A DNA stretch of 6,251 nt, taken from Actinomycetes bacterium. Its GTDB lineage: Bacteria; Actinomycetota; Acidimicrobiia; Spongiisociales; UBA5794. Under the pieces are notes generated by a model. The model saw only the letters and a program-made list of their open reading frames with translations. It made no database searches and was not told the DNA's origin. Both the position numbers and the translations under genes were made by a program. Of the stretch, positions 1-5,134 are shown one piece after another (positions within the stretch are counted from its first letter, which is position 1; every line of letters starts with the position of its first letter). The stretch is from NCBI GenBank assembly GCA_024275815.1, contig JAJRYI010000096.1, positions 1 through 6,251 on the forward strand, written 5' to 3'.

Positions 1-73
1 CCTCGATCAGCACATCGGCGTTGACCGTGTCGATGGCGGTGACGACGGTTCCCCCGGAGATGAGTGTCTTCAT
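1..73 (-). CDS. hydA: Dihydropyrimidinase / D-hydantoinase, N-terminal 24 codons only (runs off left edge)
   Basis: The first 24 residues begin MKTLISGGTVVTAIDT and continue to an ADVLIE segment. This is the typical N-terminal beta-strand pattern of cyclic amidohydrolases of the dihydropyrimidinase/hydantoinase type (GGTVV, then ADVLIEG). The family uses a two-metal centre to hydrolyse dihydrouracil, dihydrothymine or 5-substituted hydantoins to N-carbamoyl amino acids in the cytoplasm. The diagnostic HxH metal motif and carboxylated lysine lie beyond the edge and cannot be checked. The start is supported by a strong AGGAGGA Shine-Dalgarno sequence (81-87 on the complement) 7 nt upstream of the ATG. 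The gene is third in a leftward operon after a beta-ureidopropionase-type enzyme and an aminotransferase, which supports dihydropyrimidinase over allantoinase or dihydroorotase. It lies only 21 nt downstream of the aminotransferase stop. Confidence 0.78.
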   Translation of the reverse strand, partial: MKTLISGGTVVTAIDTVNADVLIE

Positions 74-80
74 TGCAAGA

Positions 81-87
81 TCCTCCT
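81..87 (-). promoter_or_regulatory. Strong ribosome binding site of the dihydropyrimidinase gene
   Basis: AGGAGGA on the complement strand is a near-perfect anti-16S match, 7 nt before the ATG at 73. It fixes the start of the partial hydantoinase gene and shows that this gene has its own translation initiation, although it is in the same frame as the preceding aminotransferase. Confidence 0.75.
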
Positions 88-94
88 GTAGGTG

Positions 95-763
95 TCAGTC
101 GATGACCGATACCGACTCGGCGATGATGCCGGCAGCGGTGTCGATCTCTTGTTCCGTTACGGTCAACGGGGGCGCGATGCGAAGGACGTTGCCGTACAAG
201 CCGCCCTTGCCGATCAGCAACCCGCGCTTCTTGCACTCCTCGAGCAGGCGGGAAGCACGACCGGCGTCGGGTGCTCCCGTTCCCGGCTCGGCGGTCTCGA
301 TACCGAGCATCAGGCCCTTGCCGCGCAACTCGAGGATCCACGGCGAGGCGTCGGTGACCGGTCGCAACGCTTCGAACAGCCTCGAGCCCTGCTTGAGAGC
401 GTTCTCCTGGAGGTCGTTGTCGATCAGGTACTTCAGGTTCGCAAGCGCCCCTGCCGACACCAGCGGTGTGCCGCCGAACGTGGAGATCGAGTTCGCCCCG
501 ATGCAGTTCATGATCTCGGGCCGTGCAACGACCCCTCCGATGGACAGACCGTTCCCGATCCCCTTTGCAAAGGTCATGATGTCCGGGGTGATGTCGTGAG
601 CCTGGTACCCCCAGAAGTTCTCACCGGTTCGACCCCAGCCGGTCTGGACCTCGTCGGTGACGAAGAGGATGCCGTACTCGTCGAGCACGTCCTTGAACGC
701 TTTGAAGAACCCGTCCGGAGGTGTTGCGAACCCGCCGACGCCCTGGATCGGCTCTGCGATCAT
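95..763 (-). CDS. C-terminal fragment of the interrupted class III aminotransferase (222 aa from an internal ATG)
   Basis: This piece follows the TGA in the same frame. An ATG five codons after the stop (MIAEPIQGVGG) could in principle allow re-initiation, but no Shine-Dalgarno sequence precedes it. It holds D244 and the Schiff-base lysine K274 (full-length numbering) and the complete C-terminal domain, but lacks the SGTEAND phosphate-binding region. A complementing split enzyme is conceivable but unlikely. The internal ATG is probably an ordinary methionine of the intact protein. The gene stops at TGA (95-97), 21 nt before the hydantoinase ATG. Confidence 0.5.
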   Translation of the reverse strand: MIAEPIQGVGGFATPPDGFFKAFKDVLDEYGILFVTDEVQTGWGRTGENFWGYQAHDITPDIMTFAKGIGNGLSIGGVVARPEIMNCIGANSISTFGGTPLVSAGALANLKYLIDNDLQENALKQGSRLFEALRPVTDASPWILELRGKGLMLGIETAEPGTGAPDAGRASRLLEECKKRGLLIGKGGLYGNVLRIAPPLTVTEQEIDTAAGIIAESVSVID

Positions 764-775
764 GCAGGCAACGTC

Positions 776-1384
776 TCACGAGGTCATCATGTCCATCACC
801 TGTCGTAGGTCGGCTACGGCAGCTTCGATGAACGCCCCGTCGGACATGTCCTTGTACGGGCTCCTGACCTTGTACGGGCCCTGGACGTAGTGGACGTTCA
901 GCCCCGAGTACCCCGTGGGCGACCACGACCGGTGGCTCGTGAGCGCGATCGCCGTGAAGCTCCGGCCGTGGTAGGAGTTGCGCAGTGCAAGGACCTGATT
1001 CGACTTGCGGTACGTGGTTGCAAGCAGCATCGCTGCGTCGTTCGCCTCGGTCCCCGACGGTGTGAAGAACACCCTGGCATCGGGGATGCCGGAAAGCTCG
1101 GCGACCATCTCTGCGAGTTCGATCATCGGCTGGTTCAGGTACAGCGTCGAGGTGTGGAGCACCTTGGCCGCCTGTTCGTTGATCGCAGCGGTGACCTCAG
1201 GGAGCGAGTAGGCGGTCATGGTCGTGAGGATGCCGGCGAAGAAGTCGAGGTACTCGTTTCCCTCGAGATCCCACACGGTCCTTCCCTCACCCCGGTCGAT
1301 GGCGATCGGCTCGTCGTAGTACAACGCGAGCCACGACGGCATCACCGCCCTGGTTCTGTCTGTGAGTTCCTTGTGAATGCCCAT
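776..1384 (-). CDS. N-terminal fragment of the interrupted class III aminotransferase (202 aa)
   Basis: This is the part that would be translated if the TGA terminates. It runs from MGIHKELTDR to the sequence ending MDMMTS. It carries the N-terminal segment and the start of the large PLP-binding domain (SGTEAND at 110-116, SYHGRS at 137-142) but not the catalytic lysine, so on its own it cannot be an active transaminase. Translation is probably coupled to the nitrilase gene, whose TAG stop is 4 nt upstream of this ATG. The Shine-Dalgarno sequence GAGGG overlaps the last nitrilase codons. Confidence 0.6.
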   Translation of the reverse strand: MGIHKELTDRTRAVMPSWLALYYDEPIAIDRGEGRTVWDLEGNEYLDFFAGILTTMTAYSLPEVTAAINEQAAKVLHTSTLYLNQPMIELAEMVAELSGIPDARVFFTPSGTEANDAAMLLATTYRKSNQVLALRNSYHGRSFTAIALTSHRSWSPTGYSGLNVHYVQGPYKVRSPYKDMSDGAFIEAAVADLRQVMDMMTS

Positions 1385-1388
1385 GGGT

Positions 1389-2231
1389 CTATCCCTCTGT
1401 GAGTGGTACGTAGGTCTCGGGCCTGCGATCCCGGTAGAACGCCCACTGGTTGCGGACTTCCTCGATGAGGTCGAAGTCGAGGTCACGCACGACGAGCTCT
1501 GCAGCAGTGTCCGATGCGGTCTCACCGACGAACTGCCCGCGCGGGTTGACGAAGTAGGACGTTCCGTAGAAGTCGTTGTCGCCGAGGTCCTCGACCCCGA
1601 TGCGGTTGATCGCCCCGACGAAGTACATGTTCGCCACCGCAGACGCCGGCTGTTCGAGCTGCCAGAGATACGCCGAGAGGCCACGGCTGGTCGCCGACGG
1701 GTTGAAGACGATCTCGGCACCGTGGAGGCCGAGTGCACGCCACCCTTCGGGGAAGTGCCGGTCGTAACAGATGTACACGCCGACTTTGCCGACTGCCGTG
1801 TCGAACACCGGGTAGCCCTGGTTACCGGGACGGAAGTAGAACTTCTCCCAGAACCCGCCGACGTGCGGGATGTGGTGCTTGCGGTACTTGCCGAGGTAGG
1901 TGCCGTCTGCATCGATCACAGCGGCCGTGTTGTAGAGGAACCCTGCCATCTCGCGCTCGTACATGGGGAGCACCATCACCATGTTGAGTTCCTTGGCGAG
2001 TGCCTGGAAACGTTTCGTGGTCGGCCCGTTGGGGATCTCTTCGGCGTAGCCGTAGTACTCGATGTCCTGCACCTGACAGAAGTACGGGCCGTAGAACAGC
2101 TCCTGGAAGCAGATCACCTGTGCCCCGTCCGCTGCGGCCTGTCTGGCGTACTCCTCATGGAGATCGATCATCGATTCCTTGTCGCCGGTCCACTCCGTCT
2201 GGAGGATCGCAGCTCTCACAACTCTGCTCAT
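1389..2231 (-). CDS. Beta-ureidopropionase-type carbon-nitrogen hydrolase (nitrilase superfamily)
   Basis: This 280-residue cytoplasmic amidohydrolase is predicted to convert N-carbamoyl-beta-alanine to beta-alanine, CO2 and ammonia. The nitrilase Glu-Lys-Cys triad is complete: E44 in CFQELF, K118 in GKYRKHHIP and C155 in ICYDRHFPEGWR. The block GAEIVFNPSATSRGLSAYLW, followed by a downstream AINRIG (207-212), closely resembles eukaryotic-type beta-ureidopropionase (UPB1/PYD3), which has NPSAT, LW and AINRVG in the same order. The open frame extends upstream to 2288, but the ATG at 2231 is preferred. MSRVVRAAILQ is a normal family N-terminus, and an AAGGAG site lies about 7 nt before it. This is the first gene of the leftward operon and ends in TAG, 4 nt from the aminotransferase start. 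N-carbamoylputrescine amidase is the main alternative. The hydantoinase neighbour favours the carbamoyl-beta-alanine role. Confidence 0.88.
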   Translation of the reverse strand: MSRVVRAAILQTEWTGDKESMIDLHEEYARQAAADGAQVICFQELFYGPYFCQVQDIEYYGYAEEIPNGPTTKRFQALAKELNMVMVLPMYEREMAGFLYNTAAVIDADGTYLGKYRKHHIPHVGGFWEKFYFRPGNQGYPVFDTAVGKVGVYICYDRHFPEGWRALGLHGAEIVFNPSATSRGLSAYLWQLEQPASAVANMYFVGAINRIGVEDLGDNDFYGTSYFVNPRGQFVGETASDTAAELVVRDLDFDLIEEVRNQWAFYRDRRPETYVPLTEG

Positions 2232-2342
2232 CTGAGGCTCCTTCATCCTTCGACCCGGATCACCGGATCGCTCTTCGAGCGTGCGCACACACTAGAGTGT
2301 TTTGCATCAACTTGCACAAAGCAAGGTTCGTACCAGACAAAC
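2232..2342. promoter_or_regulatory. Divergent intergenic control region between the pyrimidine operon and the MocR regulator
   Basis: This 111-bp gap separates two divergent start codons and must hold promoters for both. It is dense in dyads: CGCTC-TTC-GAGCG (2269-2281), GTGCGCAC (2281-2288), ACACT-AG-AGTGT (2289-2300) and CTTGC-ACAAA-GCAAG (2311-2325). It also has two direct TTGCA copies 10 bp apart (2302-2306 and 2312-2316) and a direct CCGGATC pair (2255-2261 and 2263-2269). A weak leftward promoter is possible, with TTGTGC (2319-2314), a 17-nt spacer and TCTAGT (2296-2291). A weak rightward -10 could be TAGAGT (2293-2298). MocR-type regulators commonly bind repeated half-sites next to their own gene, so autoregulation and control of the divergent operon are plausible. 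Promoter positions are tentative. Confidence 0.5.
2311..2325. promoter_or_regulatory. Candidate operator: CTTGC-N5-GCAAG palindrome with adjacent TTGCA direct repeat
   Basis: This is a perfect 5-bp inverted repeat (CTTGC, ACAAA, GCAAG) that extends imperfectly with AA and GTT outside. A TTGCA half-site is repeated exactly one helical turn upstream (2302-2306). It sits 18 nt before the MocR-type gene start and would overlap the -35 region of the tentative leftward promoter. This placement is good for a regulator that acts on both directions. The sequence is seen directly. Its use as an operator is inference. Confidence 0.35.
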
Positions 2343-3707
2343 ATGTCGACTCCAACGAAAACCATCGCTGCGGCCATCACGGATCCGACGCCGGATGGGA
2401 TCGCCCGCGGGATCGGTTCGCTCGTTTCGAGTGATGCGTTGCCTGGTGGAACTCGCCTCCCAACTGTACGCGAACTCGCCGACGCTCTCGACGTATCCCC
2501 CACCACCGTCGGGGACGCGTGGCAGATCCTGCGTCGGCACCGGATCATCGACACCGAGGGGCGACGCGGCTCGTTCGTCCGCGATACGTCGAGTGGCCCC
2601 ACGATCCGCTACTGGCAGGTCCCAACGACCGGGGACGCCATCACGATCGACCTCGGCAGCGGCGTTCCCGACGCCCGGCTGCTTCCGAACCCGCTCCCCG
2701 TCATGCAGGACCTCGACGAGTCTCCGGTCGTTGCGTCGTACCTCGAGCCACCGGTCCTCGAAGAGCTCGAAGCCGTCCTGCGAAGTCGATGGCCGTTCCC
2801 TCCACAGCGACTCACGATCCTCGACGGGGCCATGGACGCCGTCGACCGCCTCATCCAGGCGACCGTCACCGTCGGCGACAGGGTCGGCATCTCAGACCCG
2901 GGTTTCCCTCCCTTGTTCGACATGCTCGACCTGGCAGGTGCAGAGACGATGTCGCTCCCGCTCGACGACGCCGGCTTGATTCCCGAAGCAGTCGACAACG
3001 CCGTAGCGGAGGGGATGTCCGTTCTCATCGTCCAGCCACGCGCCCACAATCCAACCGGTGTGTCGATGACACCCCAACGCAGGGACGATCTTGCGTCGAT
3101 CCTTGCCGACAGAGCGGTGCTGATCATCGAGGACGATCACTCCGGCGCGGTGTCGGGAGTCGGGCTCAACAGCCTCGGGACGGTGATCCCCGACCAGGTC
3201 GTCCACGTACGCAGCTTCTCGAAGTCCCACGGTCCGGACTTTCGCCTCGCTGCGGTCGGAGGATGCTCCGCACCGATCTCTCTCGTCGAGCGTCGCAGGA
3301 TGCTCGGACCGTCGTGGACGAGCAGGCTGCTTCAATCGATCCTCGCCCGGATGCTCACCTCGCCCGAGATCGAGGCCTCGGTTGCCGCCGCCGCCGACAT
3401 CTACGCGACACGACGCGCCGCCGTCGTGGATCGCCTGGCGTCGTACGGGATCGAGGTCGGTGGAACCCATGGCCTCAACATCTGGCTTCCCGTCAACAGC
3501 GAAGCAACCGCCGTGCCGATGCTTGCAGCCCACGGTATCGGCGTCGCCCGGGGCAAACCGTTCCGACTCGAAGCGACCGAAAAGGACCACATCCGGATCA
3601 CGACCAGTGCTCTAGATACCAGGATCGACAATGTGACAGCACGACTCGCTGAAGCCTCCGCAGGGAGACTCAACGATTCACCCATTCAGAACGGAGGACG
3701 AAGATGA
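2343..3707 (+). CDS. MocR/GabR-type regulator: GntR winged-helix domain fused to a fold-I aminotransferase domain
   Basis: This 454-residue protein has two parts. Residues about 8-80 form a GntR-type winged helix-turn-helix (LPTVRELADALDVSPTTV at 39-56, then the GRRGSFV wing). Residues about 100-440 form a class I/II aminotransferase-like PLP domain with HNPTG (235-239), EDDHSG (263-268), the Schiff-base lysine K294 in RSFSKSHGP, and R418 in HIRIT, where the substrate carboxylate arginine is expected. Such proteins bind DNA and use PLP, alone or as an aldimine with an amino acid, as effector. The frame is open upstream to 1377, but that part is antisense to the nitrilase gene. The ATG at 2343 puts a normal family N-terminus first. 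No good Shine-Dalgarno sequence precedes it, so expression may be low or the mRNA leaderless. Its position between a divergent beta-alanine-producing operon and overlapping ald suggests control of both. The ligand is unknown. Confidence 0.9.
   Translation: MSTPTKTIAAAITDPTPDGIARGIGSLVSSDALPGGTRLPTVRELADALDVSPTTVGDAWQILRRHRIIDTEGRRGSFVRDTSSGPTIRYWQVPTTGDAITIDLGSGVPDARLLPNPLPVMQDLDESPVVASYLEPPVLEELEAVLRSRWPFPPQRLTILDGAMDAVDRLIQATVTVGDRVGISDPGFPPLFDMLDLAGAETMSLPLDDAGLIPEAVDNAVAEGMSVLIVQPRAHNPTGVSMTPQRRDDLASILADRAVLIIEDDHSGAVSGVGLNSLGTVIPDQVVHVRSFSKSHGPDFRLAAVGGCSAPISLVERRRMLGPSWTSRLLQSILARMLTSPEIEASVAAAADIYATRRAAVVDRLASYGIEVGGTHGLNIWLPVNSEATAVPMLAAHGIGVARGKPFRLEATEKDHIRITTSALDTRIDNVTARLAEASAGRLNDSPIQNGGRR
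3693..3697 (+). promoter_or_regulatory. Ribosome binding site of ald inside the end of the regulator gene
   Basis: GGAGG lies 6 nt before the ald ATG and within the last codons of the MocR-type gene. With the ATGA stop-start overlap (3704-3707) it indicates co-transcription and probable translational coupling, while giving ald stronger initiation than the regulator, which has no visible site. Confidence 0.7.
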
Positions 3708-4816
3708 ACATCGGAGTGATCAAGGAGATCAAGCCGGACGAGCGCCGCGTAGCGATGCTCCCGGGTGCAGCAGCAGATCTCGTACACAGGGGGCACGAGG
3801 TCTTCGTGCAGTCCGGAGCCGGCGCCGGCGCCGGGGCACCCGACGCAGCTTTCATCGACGCGGGCGCAACGATGCTCGACTCGGCCCAGGACGTCTTCGA
3901 CCGTTCGACGCTGATCGTCCACGTCAAGGAACCACAGGCATCAGAGATAGCGATGCTCCGACCAGATCACATCCTCTTCACGTATCTGCATCTCGCTGCC
4001 TACCCGAAGGTCGCCGAGGGACTCCTGGCCTCGGGAGCAACGGCCATCGCGTACGAGACCGTCGTGAGGGATGGCACCCTTCCCCTGCTTGCACCGATGA
4101 GCCACATCGCGGGCAGGCTCTCGACACAGGTTGGTGCCTTCTACCTCATGGCGCCCAACGGCGGCATGGGAACACTGCTCGGTGGCCACGCCGGCGTGCC
4201 CCAGGGTCAGGTCGTCGTGATCGGTGCCGGTGCAGCCGGGCTGAACGCTGCCGATGTCGCTATCGGCCTCGGTGCCCAGGTCACGATCCTCGATGTCAAC
4301 GTCGACGCACTCGAACGGGTTCATCAGCGCTGGGGCTCACGCATCGTGACCGACTACTCGACGCGCGGCTCGGTTCAGGAGTGGACGGCGAAGGCCGATC
4401 TCGTCGTCGGAGCCGTACTCGTCGCTGGCGACCGGGCTCCGATCGTCGTCGACCGCTCCATGCTGGCGAACATGCGTCCCGGCGCGGTGATGGTCGACAT
4501 CTCCATCGATCAGGGTGGCTGCTTCGAGACGAGCAGGGAGACGACCCATCACGAACCGACCTACGTGGTCGACGACATCGTCCACTACGCCGTCGGGAAC
4601 ATCCCGGGCTCTGTGCCTCACACGTCGTCGCGTGCACTTTCCAACGCCACGCTCCCGTACGTCCATGCACTCGGGGGAGGCATGAAGGACGCGCTCGAGA
4701 GACGTCCAGAGCTCATCGAAGGGGTCAACGTCGCTGCCGGCTCGTTGACGAACGAAGCCGTTGCACACGCTCTCGATACTGCCTTCGTCGATCCGAAGAC
4801 CGCGCTCGGGATCTGA
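3704..4816 (+). CDS. ald: Alanine dehydrogenase (NAD-dependent)
   Basis: This 370-residue cytoplasmic enzyme converts L-alanine, NAD+ and water to pyruvate, ammonia and NADH, reversibly. It begins MNIGVIKEIKPDERRVAMLP, the hallmark alanine dehydrogenase/transhydrogenase N-terminus. Known Mycobacterium active-site positions are matched: R15, K75 in HVKEP, H96 in YLHLA and D269 in DISIDQGG (D270 there). The Rossmann motif GAGAAG lies at 174-179, with D197 at the end of the next strand for NAD ribose binding. Full family length (about 370) and the single-domain order exclude a transhydrogenase alpha subunit. The ATG overlaps the stop of the MocR-type regulator as ATGA. In this setting it would recycle alanine formed by beta-alanine:pyruvate transamination. 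An odd detail is the GAGAGAGA run (38-45) encoded by a GC-only repeat. Confidence 0.96.
   Translation: MNIGVIKEIKPDERRVAMLPGAAADLVHRGHEVFVQSGAGAGAGAPDAAFIDAGATMLDSAQDVFDRSTLIVHVKEPQASEIAMLRPDHILFTYLHLAAYPKVAEGLLASGATAIAYETVVRDGTLPLLAPMSHIAGRLSTQVGAFYLMAPNGGMGTLLGGHAGVPQGQVVVIGAGAAGLNAADVAIGLGAQVTILDVNVDALERVHQRWGSRIVTDYSTRGSVQEWTAKADLVVGAVLVAGDRAPIVVDRSMLANMRPGAVMVDISIDQGGCFETSRETTHHEPTYVVDDIVHYAVGNIPGSVPHTSSRALSNATLPYVHALGGGMKDALERRPELIEGVNVAAGSLTNEAVAHALDTAFVDPKTALGI
3818..3834 (+). repeat. Short GCCGGC-unit tandem repeat inside ald
   Basis: GCCGGCGCCGGCGCCGG is almost three copies of a 6-bp GC-only unit. It encodes part of the GAGAGAGA loop near residue 40 of Ald, where homologues usually have GAGEG-type sequence. 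The unit is in frame, so copy-number change would lengthen or shorten a surface loop without a frameshift. Confidence 0.5.
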
Positions 4817-5005
4817 ATCGTAAGGGGCACGCTCCACCGATAGTCCGAGCGGCCTATCTAGTCAGCGCTCTCGCGTGCCGATAGTCACTCCAATGGGAGT
4901 GAGCGGTACGCGAGACGCGGCCGTGCTGAGGGGAATGGGCGCCACCACGTCGCAGACCCTGGGGCCGGATCGCCGCCGTTCGATCGACGAGGTGGAGAGA
5001 GCGCT
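4817..5005. other. Intergenic spacer between ald and the secreted repeat protein gene
   Basis: This 189-bp stretch has no convincing gene. It carries a small dyad, CGCTC (4830-4834) with GAGCG (4847-4851), a direct repeat CCGATAGTC (4837-4845 and 4878-4886), and the large hairpin at 4869-4915. Bases 4916-5005 presumably include the promoter of the next gene, but no clear -10/-35 pair is visible. Confidence 0.6.
4869..4915. terminator. Large two-tier hairpin downstream of ald, probable terminator without a U tract
   Basis: The outer stem pairs TCTCGCGTGCCG (4869-4880) with CGGTACGCGAGA (4904-4915), 12 pairs including one G-T wobble. The inner stem pairs TCACTCC (4885-4891) with GGAGTGA (4896-4902) and has an AATG tetraloop. 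The two stems are separated by an ATAG/G internal loop. It lies 53 nt after the ald stop. No T run follows on either strand, so it is not a classical intrinsic terminator. U-less hairpins are often proposed as terminators in high-GC actinobacteria. A protein-binding cruciform or 3'-end stabiliser is the alternative. Confidence 0.55.
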
Positions 5006-5134
5006 ATGAACCAGATCAATCGTCCCGATGGGATCGCTGTGCGGCCTATGGCCCGCGCATCGGTGAAGGCAGCCATCGTCTTCGTGCTCGCGCTGGCGAT
5101 CACGTTGACGTCGGTGGCAGCCCCTGTACGGGCT
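5006..5134 (+). other. Predicted Sec signal peptide of the repeat protein
   Basis: This encodes residues 1-43: a long basic n-region (R6, R13, R17, K21), an uninterrupted hydrophobic stretch from A22 to about L34, then TSVAAPVRA with small residues suiting signal peptidase I (V at -3, A at -1). The mature protein would start GSTEGQT. There is no lipobox cysteine and no twin-arginine motif. Confidence 0.7.

Larger units (their letters stand above)
95..1384 (-). pseudogene. Class III omega-aminotransferase (beta-alanine/AGXT2-type), interrupted by an in-frame TGA
   Basis: This is one continuous frame of 429 codons, the usual length for class III PLP aminotransferases, broken only at codon 203 by TGA (776-778). 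Upstream of the stop are the fold I motifs SGTEAND (110-116, PLP-phosphate binding) and SYHGRS (137-142). Downstream are the AEPIQGVGG block (from 210), TDEVQTGWGRTG (243-254, with the PLP-pyridine Asp at D244), the Schiff-base lysine K274 in TFAKGIGNG, and a well-kept C-terminus ending SVSVID. The family moves amino groups from omega-amino acids such as beta-alanine, beta-aminoisobutyrate or GABA to pyruvate or 2-oxoglutarate. Here, between a beta-ureidopropionase-like gene and a hydantoinase, beta-alanine:pyruvate transamination is the best guess. The ATG at 1384 lies 4 nt after the nitrilase stop and has a GAGGG site 8 nt upstream. No other damage is visible, so this is either a very recent nonsense mutation or a sequence error. 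Confidence 0.85.

Noticed and set aside
776..778. The TGA as selenocysteine or as a sense codon in an alternative code (TGA=Gly or Trp)
   Set aside because: The aminotransferase itself, the MocR-type regulator and ald all appear to end in TGA at the expected family length, and tryptophans are encoded by TGG. No selenocysteine is known at this position of class III aminotransferases. The high GC content also does not fit the known TGA-recoding lineages.
621..1912. A frameshift in the aminotransferase, suggested by two separate open pieces
   Set aside because: The distance between the two pieces is a multiple of three (778 to 763), and both are in the same frame. Only a stop codon separates them.
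2232..2288. Upstream start for the nitrilase-family gene (ATG at 2288)
   Set aside because: The extension MRTLEERSGDPGRRMKEPQ has no family similarity and lacks a ribosome site, while the ATG at 2231 has AAGGAG correctly spaced.
1377..2342. A 322-residue N-terminal extension of the MocR-type regulator
   Set aside because: The open frame runs antisense through the whole nitrilase gene. The GntR domain begins right after the ATG at 2343, as is usual for the family, and the upstream part has no family-like sequence.
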